A DNA stretch of 64,000 nucleotides, taken from the NCBI GenBank assembly GCA_900708905.1, contig CAADRB010000008.1, forward strand, positions 1,185,525 through 1,249,524, given 5' to 3'. How positions within the stretch are numbered: position 1 is the stretch's first letter; every line of letters starts with the position of its first letter. The translations under genes were made by a program, and so were the position numbers. The notes beneath the pieces were generated by a model that made no database searches, had not been told where the DNA came from, and worked only from the letters and a program-made list of their open reading frames with translations. Positions 23,986-37,205 of the stretch are shown one piece after another. Source of the stretch: Hymenolepis diminuta (lineage: Eukaryota > Platyhelminthes > Cestoda > Cyclophyllidea > Hymenolepididae).

Positions 23986-26900
23986 CCTGTGTCGAACAGA
24001 AAGACTCGGTTCAATCTCATATCGGTACCATCTCCATACCATCGGCATTACATCTATACATTCTAATGAGCATTGCTGAAAGCAAATGGAAATGGACAGA
24101 TGCAAGGAGTGGATCAAAATTTCCTTCTAACCTGCAGATTATGAAATTCACAGAGTCTCCAAAAATAATCAACAGAGGATGCTTAATTTCATTGGCCAAT
24201 GCTAAATCGTAGTCGACTCCTAATCGGTTAATAATACTTAAAGCACAAAATTACGATTGGCTAGAGCACGCATCATTTAAAAGACAAGCCTATGGAAAAG
24301 GCCATTTTTTGGAATTAATTCATATATTTTTGAGTTTCGGACATAAGTTTTTTTAATTGAAATCGGTTGTTTTGGTAAGATATCCATTTTGCAGAAATGT
24401 AAAAAATAGTCCTTTTTTATGGTTAATACGCTCTTACTAATTTGAAGAAATAGAATATAGTTAATAGAATTTAGTTATGAAAAATTACCTGGTTTCGGAG
24501 GACTGTATAATAATCCAAAACTGTTGAGGGGTTAGAAGTTATGACCTTGTTGAAGTATGTTATAATATACTTACAAAGTGAAGAGGTTTAAAGCCGAGGC
24601 TACTCTACGACTAACAGCAGATGTCTACGGTTTGTTGAAGTAACAACTAAGAGCTAGCAGGTAGTAACAGCAAATGACAGTTTTAAAAAAAGAACACAAG
24701 AGTTGTGTATGTCTAAGTATATTGATTCAAGGGAGTAATAGGAAGATGAGAGGTAAGTATAGGAGCCGGTGAATGACAAGCTGTGCCTATCCTCCCACCC
24801 TTTTGTTTATAAAAGGAACTTTATGTAGTTTCAGAGAAAAAGGGATAGCAAAAATAGATGGGATGACTCTGAACATCGCCGATCAGGGAAACTGAACGCT
24901 AGCAGCGCTCATCAGGGATCACTTAATTAGCTTATGGCACTAATAAAAAAATCGCTTGAGGACACCCTGGGATCCTATGGTGAACTTGAAGTCATCGCCA
25001 CTGTATGGTCAAGATAATTAGGTCTCAGGGGTTAGTGATAACTTAGATACAAATTTTGGAAACGTATGGGTTCCAGATAAATAATTCAGGATTGATGGTG
25101 AAAAAGATTGTTTTAAACAGCGGCGATTAAAATTTAAGATAGTAAAAGAGAGAAATATCGTTTGGAAATGGGAGGGAGGAAGAACGATAACAAAAAGAGG
25201 ACAACATGAGTCTATTACAAAGTGAAAGCTGAATCATCGCAGGGGAGGCGAATAAAAGACCGAAAATTATTATCCTACAGCTGCTATTTTGTTACTAGGG
25301 CGATTGGCAGGGAATAAAATGCTGTGAGTGTATTTAATTTAAGCATGCACTAAATATGAAAATAATATTGTCTAAAGGCAATTTAAATTAATAGGTGTTT
25401 AGAAAAATATTTGTGAGAAACACTCATGGAGAAACCAAAAATGGGATACTTTAATTGAGTCCTGAATTTATAAAGTCGTTCACTTTAACACATAATGTGT
25501 CATTAACTGATGTTTCAAATGTCGGGTTTCAGAACTGAGTTCTAAATACTTGGGCGTGGTTAAAGACTATTTGTCCTTTTTGTTAAACTTAGTGTTAGAT
25601 CATGCCATCTCAATAAATTTGCCAGTTTTAACAGTTTGGCCTGATGGTTGACGATTTTCAAAGTAGGAGAGTGCAAAAAAATATTCAGTCAAAAGATATT
25701 CAAGGGCAAATTAGAGCATAATTTTAACTGTAACTGTATTCATCTTAAAAATTGATATATTTAAAAGTACACAATTTATTAACGGTGTACTCAATTATTA
25801 ATTGCAGTTTATTCAAAATTTTCGGAAAAATCAAATGTTACTGAGAGTTTATAAGTATCAAATTATCAAATCGGAATTTTTGCAACTCAATAGCTTTATG
25901 ACTCAACAAAACAAATTTTATAGTTTTACTGAATATTTAAGCTACGACACCTACCACAATTAAATGAAAAGATGTAGTACATTCATTAATAATATTGGAA
26001 GATGCAGGAAATATTGACCTTTTGACCATAAAGCATGTTGTTAATCTCTCGCGATTGTGCTTTCCGTATATTTTTTGAAACAGAAGATACAAGCACGTTT
26101 TTTGTTCCTGAATAAATATGGCATTTATATGCAGCAAATAATAGAAATTAATTGCCTTTCGAGCTGAATATAGTTACATTATTTAATTATGAATATTTCA
26201 AGGATTATCTCTGTTGGTTTCGTTGACAAAAATCGTTGCAAAATCAGCCAATTCCCTCTCTTTCTGTACCTTAATTCGCATTTTTCATCGTTCGCCAATT
26301 GTTGGTAATTATTCCCTTTACTCCCGATTTTCAATTTCTCTCCTCTCTCCTCCCAATCTCATTCCATTCCTGTTGTTCCATATACACTTGGTCCTATTCA
26401 ATGCTGAGTCTTTCATTTTGCAAAGGCTGTCGTTTCCTATTGGACATGAAGACAATAATTTGGGTACCCCTGGCCCAAATCGATCAGCCTCTCAAAGTAG
26501 CCTTGAAGTCGAACTTAAGGCCAATTCAGAACTCTCTTATGACCAAAATTCCGTTATTCTACCACCTAGTCTACAATTTCTTTATTCCGTGTTCTGTTCA
26601 TTAAAGCAAATATTAAATCAGTCGGAAATTTAACATGGTTATGTATGATTTTTGCTCGAGGTGGAAGATTGTAGTTTTGCTAGCAAGATGGTCGCTTCCT
26701 GTCACTGTGTATTCATTGTGTTTTCTGGTCCTAATATCCATCTATCGTACATCTTATAGGTTCTATCTCCTTTTACATCAATCATTCTCGTCCGCGATCA
26801 TTAATCATTTGCTAATTCGACAAAAAGGAGGAGCATATAAGTTGTGAGTTTAAGTCCTATCCATATCACTGTGTCTCATTCGTTTCAATTTCATCCCTAC

Positions 26901-28258
26901 CATCTTCGTTGATCTCAATCCTTAACTGAGTGAATCTGACAATCACTTGATAATCTCCATCTCTCGCCTGCATCATTATTAACCTCCGTCTCTCATTCAT
27001 CTAAGCTTCTCATCCATGCATCACCCTTATGTACGGTAGTGGTTCATTTGCATTTTTATTGAATACTCGATTCCACTCCCATATAATAAATTGAGATTAG
27101 CTTATATTTCCTGAGGAAGTGCATGTGAGTCCCCCCTTAAATTTTACTTTCGGATCATAGTGTCACTTCAATACATTCTTACGAGGAATTTTACTCTGGA
27201 CATCTCTTCCGCTTTGTTAGTTTTGGCCTGATTCTTATTAATAAATAATCTTATCTCTTTGCCCTCCTATTCATGCGTGCAATTAAGGAAAGTTAATGAT
27301 TTCTAAAGTAGCCGTACACAGAAGATTTAATATTGATTTCATGCCGTTGACATGTCGATCCCACATCACCAGCAGAAAAACCTTCATATCAGGTCATGGC
27401 AGGTTGCGGCATGAGGAGGTCAAGCGTCAATCATCGATTGGTTCGTTTTCTGATTAATCAAGCTCTTTCGCATCGAATATCAAAACCAATGAACACTAAC
27501 GAATGATTTAACTCTCTCTGGGCTATGTAGCCACATTTCGCAGGTTCAGTTTTTACCAATTCCACGAATAAATGTTTGAAAGTCGCAACACTCCTTTTTT
27601 TCTTTCTCTAGGGTCTGAGTAGTTGTAGCTTTATAAATTGGCGACATAGTCTTATTTTAAAAACTAATCGTAACAAAGCAAACGAATTTAATAATATGCA
27701 AGTCCTTGAGTATTCTTAGAGATATTGAGAATTAACGTCACGGCCAAATGGTAATTACATTGTTTTATTCTCGATTTCATCGATTTGTCAACTTTTTACT
27801 TCCTATAGCTTGTCGCATTAATACCGTAATGAACTGGGAACTGCGTACATAAGCGACTCAGAAGATTTCAGGGAGAAAAAAGTTTTCACGGAATCATGTC
27901 GAATTATACATTTTGCTAATCGAAAATATTTAGGGGCGATTACAAACCACAGAGGCTGAAATTAGGACTAATATGTTCAGAATCCAGGTTCCTAGACATC
28001 AAGATTACCTAGGTTCCTGAGCGACATTTGATAGATCTGTAGAATGTAATTAGATTTAACGTCAAAACAATAACCACAACAAAATGAGTCTGCAGAAGGT
28101 CAAAGACGGCCAACAACTCTTCCCATCTTCCCAAAGACAGGGAAACATGGCCGAAGGGGTGCCAATTGAAGTATCTCTTAGGTTGAATGTGGAGCACTAA
28201 GGTCCAAATGCAGAATTTCTCTTGGCAAGTCTTCTTCACCTGGATCAGCGAATTTGTA

Positions 28259-29200
28259 CAATTGCAGTTCGCGATTATGCATCAAGACCGGCACACATAA
28301 GTCGCATATACGTAGAATACGTATAATGTGGTAATGTTAGTAGAAAGATTAAGCGACTTCTGTGCAATTGTGGCATTACACTTGGCGATTAGTACAAAGC
28401 TAAAGTGACCAAGCAAATCGTGAGAAACTTTGTCAGACTTCTTAGATATTTCATTTTTCGCGGAGAACCAGTAGTGATTGGCTACGACTTAAAAGAATTA
28501 TGGAATCATTGCAAGCATCTTGCACCAATCCAATCAAATAAAGATTGCTATACAATGCAATTACGAACCCAGACGAAGGCAAATATTGACCGTAAATTGA
28601 TTTACCGTATTGATTGCCACAACCTCCTTCATGAAGAGCTTGTGCATAGAAAAATCAAAGATTTTGATGAGATATACACAGGGCTCACAATTCACAAAAT
28701 CGACACTTTTAATGTAACGTTGAGGCATCAATCGAGAGAGAGATCGCTAAACAACAAATTAACTTAATAAATCGCCAAGACCTCCTTGAAGGATGCAGCC
28801 GCTCCTATTTGGAGAATCTGAAAGAGAAAAGACATGACCATAATTTCTTAAAAAATAAAGGGGTCTAGACAGGTTAAGATTCATTATGAATATGAATAAA
28901 GTAAATATTATCCACCTGTTGGATGATAATAAAAAAATAAGGGATATGAAAGCAAATTTTAGTCCTCCTGCACACATAGCCACAAAGAGCACGCTTAACA
29001 TTAGATATGATAAATTACCTGCTAGAATTTCACAGTCTGAAAATCTGCGTGCAAATTATTCCGGTCGAAATTGTGCCTATTTCCAAAGGGGACAAACTTA
29101 CAAAATGACGAGGGATTTACATGAACAAATGTAGAGGACTAATGTCATGAACGGCAATTTGGCTAAGAATATTGCTGAGGGAATATATCAACATTGTAAT
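28259..29200 (+). other. Unidentified open frames, possibly decayed mobile-element sequence
   Basis: Two frames, 28,405-28,767 (120 codons) and 28,886-29,134 (82 codons), are more hydrophilic and mixed in composition than chance frames nearby, but contain no motif I recognise. No splice sites or start context support either one as a gene. A perfect 8-bp inverted repeat, TATACGTA-GAA-TACGTATA, lies just upstream at 28,307-28,325. Confidence 0.15.
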
Positions 29201-29464
29201 ATTCCTCAATTGACCTGATCAAATATCCGAAATCCACTGGTTAATTACAGTGATAAAGGAAGAATTCCACATACGCGATCGTAAACATCAATGGGCCGAC
29301 GCAGTGAATTACATCAGCTACCCATGAACAAAATTAGGAAACATTAATGGAGAGAAATAAAAAGGACAAAGCAACCTTCGAAAGTATTCAACTCAATAAG
29401 CATGATGAAAAGAAATAAAGACTGAATTTAATTTAAAAAAGATCTACCATAATAAATATCTCCT

Positions 29465-29645
29465 TACTCTCACTGGGCTTCTTTCTCCTCTTCACGCACA
29501 ACCTCACGGTAGACCCCTACATCCTTTAATGCACCGACTGCACCACCTAAGAGCTTATCGGCGCTCCGACCCTCTTAGTCGGCAAACTGTCCCGGGTGGT
29601 TGGCGGGAGTGGGCGGACGATGGCCAGTCACGATGGGACATCAAA
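29465..29645 (-). pseudogene. GC-rich island with an interrupted minus-strand frame
   Basis: About 180 bp stands out from the AT-rich surroundings by being clearly GC-rich. On the minus strand one frame is open except for a single TAA near 29,580, and it includes LLGGAVGALKDVGVYREV before a stop near 29,475. The composition and frame suggest a fragment of a gene that moved in and decayed, but I do not recognise the protein. The neighbouring 109-codon frame at 29,681-30,010 (minus) may or may not belong to it. Confidence 0.25.
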
Positions 29646-30019
29646 AGGAAACGCGTGAAAGCTAAAAATCAGTGACAAGTTTAACCATATTTCCCCTTCA
29701 TCAGATGAAGTACTGCAGTAAAACAAGCGTCCCTTTTCATTTCACAGACCAGTGAGCAGAGCATACTTAATTCTCGTCGAAATTTATCGTTGGCAACCTT
29801 GCCCAGCTCGGGACGGGCAATGTCATTTTTGACAGCGGGACTTCTGAAATGTACGCATTTTGATACTGCGTAAGTTCCAACTTTTGTATCTTTCAGATAT
29901 TTTAAGTGAACTAAATTGTTGTCATTGAAATTGGCTGTTAAATTAGAGCATAAAACCTCGAAGGAATATCGAGCTTCATAGTAGCAAGGATAAGAACTAT
30001 ATATATACATATGTAGCTC

Positions 30020-33000
30020 ATACTGAAAGCGGCCTATTCAGTACCGACGAAATGACTCAGAATACAAGTTAAACGTCTTTGCTAAGAGGTATTCGGAATT
30101 CTAGTCAACAAATGTAACTGCCGAAAAGCAACCATGACAGCAAGGCCATTCCATTCACAAAGTCTCAACAAACCTATGAGATACTGGGTAATTGCTGTTT
30201 ATATATCTTCGATATGTAACGAATTCTTGAGAGTACAATAATTGGTAGGATGTGTTTGAGTTTGAGATTGATCTGGATTAAGATATTTGCAAGGCGGATT
30301 CAAAGGTCTTTCATATTAAACAACGGTTAGTGTATTAAAATAAAGAAGGAAGAAATTTGTCATGGTGATAATACATTTATGCACAATTAGTAATTATTTT
30401 CCCTTGATAAAATTATTATTTTATTCTAGGTTTTCTTACCATTTACTAAAATGACATTTAACTGTTGTAATGTTTATATTAAGTAAATGAACAATAATTT
30501 ATGTGACACATATCTTTATTATCAAATTAAAATAACAACGAGAACTTGTCTCTCTTTCTTCTGGCTCAGATATCGACTCGTAGATCGTAAAACAGTTCAA
30601 ATAGTTTAGCTAAAGAAACTGACTCAAAATTGAAGTACTTTCTGGTTGCGATAATTGCAAGTTTGGGCGGATTTGTTTTTAGACCTTTACTATTTATTAT
30701 TTTGAAGTGCGTGTTTGGTAAAACGCTAGAAATTTAGTGAGGTCCGATTCAAAAAGATTAGCCACAGAACGCTTTCAGAAAACCAATGAAATTTTTTTCA
30801 TTGAGTAAAATCCGATTTTAAACACATTTAATTATATGTGCTTTAATCTCTTTCGACAAAGCATTGTTATGGTGACACTGGATTACGCTTACTTAAGAAG
30901 CGCAAATTCACCATGAGCAATGTTGTTCGCCTCCTGCTTTTCTCAGCCAATCTGAAAGGCACTCAACTGAAAAGTTGGCGTTTTTAATTCTTACTTCCAA
31001 TTGGGTATCCTCTGCAATGAAAATATATCCAGACATAATTATTTTCAAACGTCACATACTTCAACCTTACTTTTTCAGTGGACTCCAATTTGTCTCAGAT
31101 TAAGGACTACGGCCAATAGCATTTTAGATGAGGAGCTTATGGAAATATAGGTGGAATTTATGAAATCTCAAATGCAGTAAAATATTCGCGACTTCTACAT
31201 ATTGATGGAATGGAAGGAACCCTTTACTAGGACCTGTATCTTCGGATAACACTGCGTTGGAGGTCCTCGACTATTGGACCAACCTTGAGCAAACCCTTCA
31301 CGGTTCAGAAAATAATCTGGAATTCCTCAGTGTCTAATCAAGAAGTGAGAATCCGCACTTTTGAAGGAAACGCAAACAAATGCAAAGGTCGGAATTGTGG
31401 ATTAGACTAGCAAGAATACTGAAGCAATTGCCACTTGTGCTTATCGAGATTATTTATGTGGATAGTCTTTATAAATGGAGAATGTCCTAAAATGTGTAAC
31501 GTAGCATTTATCCTGATTAATAGTCCATATACTGCATATTTTTCCTAAAAAATAATGCTTTCCCAATTCACCACTTCTTACAAAACATAATCAGAGGTTC
31601 TTCATTCATAAACGTGTGTTTTATAAGAATCGTTATCTAAATAAGGAACATTTATAGACAAGACATACAAATATAAAAGGACACAAAGTCTATAAGATGA
31701 AGGTAAGATAGAAATGGAGAACAAGAAGCATAAGCAATCCAAGCATAAGAGGAAGCAATCATCTTTTACCTATGAGTACTATTATCTTAAGGAACATGCG
31801 ACCTGAAGAGAGTAAATCTCAGCATACTAGCTACTTCGTTGGTCTGTAACTTGCGGCCGTGTTAATCAGGATTATGGTGTGCTTAATTTCATTTAAGATA
31901 ATGGGGTTACAATCCTACTTTTAAATCTTCAATAGAAAATTGTTTATTAGCTATTATTGCTATCGATCTATAATTTCTGATGTTGGTACACCTTCAGTCT
32001 TTTTAAGGATCTTCTGAAGCAGGCCGGTGATTGAGTCTGGTCTCCAGAGTTTCGACATTCCAGGGCAGAAGGAAGTAACGTGCGTCCAGTTTGATCTACG
32101 TTGCATCCGGTTTTGGTTTGGTGGATGCGAGTGTGTACCAAGATGGAAGATGTGTAGGATGGCGCACTCAGATATGGATACCAACCGCCACATTACACAG
32201 CATGTTTTCAAATCGTTGTGAATTGTCCTGAGTATTCGTCTCCGAAGGACCACTACCAAATAAGGCTAGATGCGGTGTCGTCCGGCACCGAAAATATAAA
32301 GAACCAACCCAGGTTGTTGAGGATGATGCCGGTCGGGGTATAACTCCAGGCCACTCTGAATATGAATCTACCGGGAAAAATGGGAGATCCCTTGTGTAGA
32401 TTCAGAAAGACTGGGATCAATATGAGTCCAAGGAACTTTAGTTTGAGAGAGCATAACAGAATCTCGGAGAAAAGATTTTTCAGCTATTAGTTATACCATA
32501 AGTGTTAGTCCATTTTAACACGTATTGAACAAGTGTATATAATTAATAATAAAATTGTTTACTTTGTTTTTAATTGTTTACAAATCATTCACTAATTACC
32601 CAACAGTATTATCTTGCAATATGATTTTATTTTAAAATAAGAGTTAAATGTTTAAAAAAAAGGGGAAAGGTGGAGGTAAAAACTGAAATTAAATTCAAAG
32701 CTAAAAAACTGGTTTTATTTAATATTTTGCTCTGCATTATTTACCCGATGAATAATACGCTGCCTCATTATCAAGAAATCAGAATTCATTCCTTAAAATG
32801 TAAAGCAAATTTATAAGCACACAATATCTCGTGCTTTGGGTCAGCGATCAACATTCATGCAGCGTAGTGTTAAACATATCTAATGACTAAGCATTTTTGG
32901 AGCTGACCAGATTAAGAGCAAGTCCTCTACGCTCTGCGCCCTCTTTATTCTCGCTACTTTGGACTTAGCCTAGGTAATTTTTGGAGCTAGAGGCTAGTTC

Positions 33001-36000
33001 CACGTTTCTGCAGCTAGTTGGACTTCTGAGAGAATTACTAAGGTTTAGCCTAGTGTTTGCTTATGTAGTATCTTTCCAGTTGCATATAAGTGAACAAGCA
33101 TGAAGTATCGATGGCCTGAAGAGAAATCGCTACCTCTAAGCCGATTTTTAGACATTTTGCATATAAAATTTTGCTCTTTGATTGCTACTCATTTAATTTT
33201 AGGCGAACTTGTGAATCATTCTCGATTTTGAGATATTGAATACTACTTGAGCTTGATATATAAATAGCCAGTATGAAATTACGACTTTATACGACTGTTT
33301 GACTTCTGTAGTGCATGCCACGCAGTTATATCAGGTTCTCCGACCTATTTTGGGTTGGAGACTTATCGTCTGAGAAGTAGCGAGCGGTATCATACCGTCA
33401 CAAGCATTTTCTGATCATGGGCGGGCATTATCATCTTTGACAATGAGACGTATAAAATAGTCTTAATTCGATATCACGCATGTTTCATTTATTGTATAAT
33501 GCTTTTCAAAACCTTCTATTTCGAAAAGAAATAGAAAGAGACCTAAAAAATAAACCTGTTATAGAAGAAACAAATATCTTACCAGATTTAACTGTTCAGT
33601 TAAAATATTGATATTATTATAACCGAAGGTTTAAGGCATTATGCAGCAGGTGAGATTCGATTGATCCTACTTAATTATATATGGTTTACCTTGTTTGTTT
33701 GCTGAACTTTCCTGCCACATGTTGCCACAATTAATTTAGTGATATTTAATGAAAAAATTCTGAGTGGAAGGCAGTGGGGGTGAATGGGTCAGTTTTGAAC
33801 ATCTCTAAACCGCCTCAAGTTAGCTCGTGTAACATTTACGATTATTTATGAGGAATAAGTATGCGGTTTGTATACTAATTACTGATAGGGTTCATTAGAG
33901 GTGATATTTTGAACCTAAATGCCAAATATCGGCTATAGGAGTAATAAAACGCTAGTCATTCAACAAATTATTCGTTATACTCTTTTGGTGGACTTTATTT
34001 GTAACTTTAAAATGCTGGAAGAGAAGAATTATCTTAAAAGATACTGATCCACTCTTAATTTAAAACATTATCTTAAAAGCCAGAAGCTTCAGAAAAAAGA
34101 TAATAATATTTTTAAAATTAATGCATGCAGCGGTGCCAGAAAACAAAACGATAGAAGATTTAAGTGAGCATTTCAGGTGTTTTAATTATGGATTTCCCAA
34201 TTACCTCAATAGGAAATTGTCAAGTTATCGAGTATTTGCCGCCAAATGTGTCAGTTATGATAAATTTAATGGTCTATGTTTGAGATATCCAAACAGACAT
34301 TATGAGGCTCCCCAGTGCACTTTCGTTCCACTTGTCAAAATTCAGCCCTCGTGATCTATTTGTTTGATTGTATTTCACAGACATCTTCTGCTAACTAGAT
34401 GTTGTGTATATCGTTCGCTCTTTAAATCACAATATTTGAAGATCTTGTAATTATTTGAAATTTTTTATGATGACAATGGCAGGAAAGCGCATAGCACCTA
34501 AAGATCCTATTTTTATCCAACAAAATTAATTATTTTCTCAATGTTTTAGGAAATAAATGGATAAGATGTTGCGTTGTGAAGTTCCATGTGCCTTTTGAAT
34601 AACATTTCATATCCGCGTGTCTTTACTTATGAAAGCATTGGTGAAGTTATTTTTAAATGGGCGTCAATGTCTAAGATATTGGGACAAAGCATTTTGATTA
34701 CATCCAAAATGCTTTGGTTATGGAGGAGAGTAATTAGAACATAAAGGGATGAATCGGAAGTAGAGTATAAATTTAAACCAACAAAGCAATCATTACTTTA
34801 ATTGAAACTCTGCATTTATCTGAATTTTCTGTTTCCATTTAATGTATAAAAATGGATGGCTCTATTGCAAATTTCAAGATTTTGCCTGTTTCTTAATAAA
34901 GTTGGCAATTTTCAGAGCCATTTGATTTAATTGAACATTAGTTCATGTCATTTTGGTAAACGTGTCTCTTATTATAGATAAGAGCAGGTAACTGATACCG
35001 TTAAGGACGTTTCAACATGGCAGAGGTCATTTGATTTCATTTGGTGTACATCCAATCAATTACTGACGTGTGAATCGATTTATTTAAAATTTTTATTATA
35101 TATAATATGAAAAAAATTTTCACTAATTTAACAAAAGTATTAAATTCCGCAGTTAGAGGTTAGATAAATCAGGTACTTTGTATATTTTAACTTTAACCCA
35201 TTTCACAACATAATACTGAAACGCCAAACTACTTCTTTTGGAGAATGATTTAAATACTCTGGAGCTGGTTCTTTCACAGTATTTCAACGTTCGATCTAAA
35301 TTTATCAAGACATAAATGAACATCTGAAAGATTTTTAATTTACACAAACAACCCATTTTAACAAGCAACTAAAAAACAGTAGAGAATATCATTTTAATGC
35401 AATTAAAATAGGAGGCCAAGGGAAAGGAATAGCAACAGATGAGGCGAAAGTCTAATGGAGAAGCTTCAACTCAACTCGCCGAACATTCAATAACCCTGCG
35501 ACTATCCACTATATTTAGACACTCTCTTCGATTTATAACTAGGATACCACACTTCTCCTAAAAAATTTGTTCATGCCATATTGTGAATATCTACTTCTCT
35601 ACTGTTTCTGATGAAATTTAGATAGATAATAACTAAACTAGTTGCTCCATTCTAATCAGTAGATGGTTTGAAAATCACGGAGTTATTTGTGTCCGTGTGC
35701 CTCATTGATATAGATGTTAGGACGAAATGCCGAGTGTCGCAAACTGGATGCGTATCGAAAAGCATCCGAAGAGCAGAATGATTGTGTTTGGATTTTAAAG
35801 AGGGCGGATAATTCGAATTTTCAGCAGAGATTCCATAATCCTTCTTCCTTATCTCAGATGAGTATTGGAATATGAATTTCATAAGTGTATGTGCCCATTT
35901 TAATTGGTGGCAACACAAAACTTTAGTAGCACCTAAACATCAGGACAGTAAAATAGGCCGATAAAGTTTTATATGGGGAAACCGAATAAAAGTGGAAAAC

Positions 36001-37100
36001 GTCTGTCATCAAGAGCTTACTTCAACAGAGTTTGGGTTTCATCAGTTAATTCGCTTTGACTCAAATGGTATAGTTTACTACATCAAATCTTACTGTTTTG
36101 AGATTCTAATTTCGGAATTCGTCGTCTCGGTAAATGAATGAGTTCACGTGTTCAGTGGTAAATGACCAGTTAGTTGAATTCAGTTGGTTGGTTATACAAC
36201 CTCAAGAAATTTTATCTCCTCCTTGTTTGACTGTCTTTATTCGGAGCAACCAGATTCAAAAAATATTATTTCGAGAATTCGGTCATTGCTGTTCTATTTA
36301 GAGCTCTTCGACATTATGAAAGCAAGTATGACAGCAAAAGCCGTTTTCTCTCATGCGGTTATTTGGTTAATTCGATCAAAAGTACATTATTAGTTAGACG
36401 ATCAAACATGATATCGGTTGGTAAGTGGGATGCAGAGCTATTTTAAAATTACACTTAATGAGGGGATGAAAACACGAAATATGAGTACTGAATTTCGAAA
36501 GGTTTAAGCCGCAAAGCACTCTACTATTGAGAAATCGGAAATAAGTCAAACCATTAGCCTCAAAAACCAGCACAGAAGTAGTTGCCATCAGACGAGAGTG
36601 CAGAGTGAGCCAATGTGAGAATCCCACGCCGCTTAGCTGTGATAAGATGGTTGGTTCCTCTCACCCTTTGTATCTTTTAATGTCTCTTGGCCAACATTCC
36701 TATCTTGCTTGCTCTTGTAGACCTATCTTGTCCATAAGACGCTCTTTAATAAATCACTACTACACCAGTATAGTGCTTGATGGCTCACACTATTGAACTG
36801 GCGGGGTTACTCGTCTCAGGTACCTCCAGTAACAAAGTTCTGGATAGTTTACACCATTCAGCGGACTCATGCTTTTTCACTGAATCTCTAGGTTGTGGAT
36901 AATGAAGGAGCAGTTAAATCAACTGCTACTCTGCTCTTCGATTTGGTAAGCAATGAGAGGTATTGAATCACTATACTAGCAATTAACAAACTTTCAGTAA
37001 TAAAATCTCTAAAAAAGAGCAAATTGATACGGGGTAGCGTAAACTAAAATTAGACTCAAAGCAATCTGATGAAATAGTAAAAAATGTGCCAAAATAAGCA
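30020..37100. other. Non-coding stretch before the serpin cluster
   Basis: No gene can be supported. Around 31,980-32,450 there is a less AT-rich block with overlapping frames on both strands (31,960-32,259 minus; 32,027-32,221 plus) that look like old, unreadable coding sequence, perhaps a retroelement. The plus-strand frame at 34,121-34,354 (77 codons, four Cys) has no recognisable family. A possible tRNA-like relic is at 36,064-36,130. Confidence 0.35.
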
Positions 37101-37126
37101 AGTGACACAACAGGACAAATATCTAA

Positions 37127-37132
37127 TTTATT
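37127..37132 (-). terminator. Polyadenylation signal for serpin 1
   Basis: TTTATT on the plus strand reads AATAAA on the minus strand, about 75 bp after the serpin 1 stop codon. A normal position for a 3' UTR signal. Confidence 0.5.
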
Positions 37133-37205
37133 CTATCTATCAGTGGAAATAATAAATCACGTCAACAATTAAAAGATAACAAAAAGGAACGCGCTACCAC
37201 AAATA

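Larger units (their letters stand above)
19450..28240. other. Long non-coding stretch
   Basis: Nothing here is convincingly coding. Open frames at 20,425-20,697 (minus), 23,916-24,212 (plus) and 26,214-26,633 (plus, 139 codons) match no family I know. From about 24,700 to 25,270 the plus strand is purine-rich; from about 26,210 to 27,250 it is strikingly pyrimidine-rich, which by itself produces long Ser/Leu/Phe-rich open frames. Two SINE-like relics are listed separately. Confidence 0.4.

Noticed and set aside
23916..24212. 98-codon plus-strand frame with a 60-codon antisense frame
   Set aside because: Both strands are open over the same interval and neither shows a motif; the left end overlaps a SINE-like relic.
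26214..26633. 139-codon plus-strand open frame
   Set aside because: It is explained by the pyrimidine-rich strand: the product is Ser/Leu/Phe-rich with no domain, and a second overlapping frame is open for the same reason.
31960..32259. Minus-strand 99-codon frame as a gene
   Set aside because: The opposite strand is open too, neither translation resembles a known family, and no start or splice context supports it.
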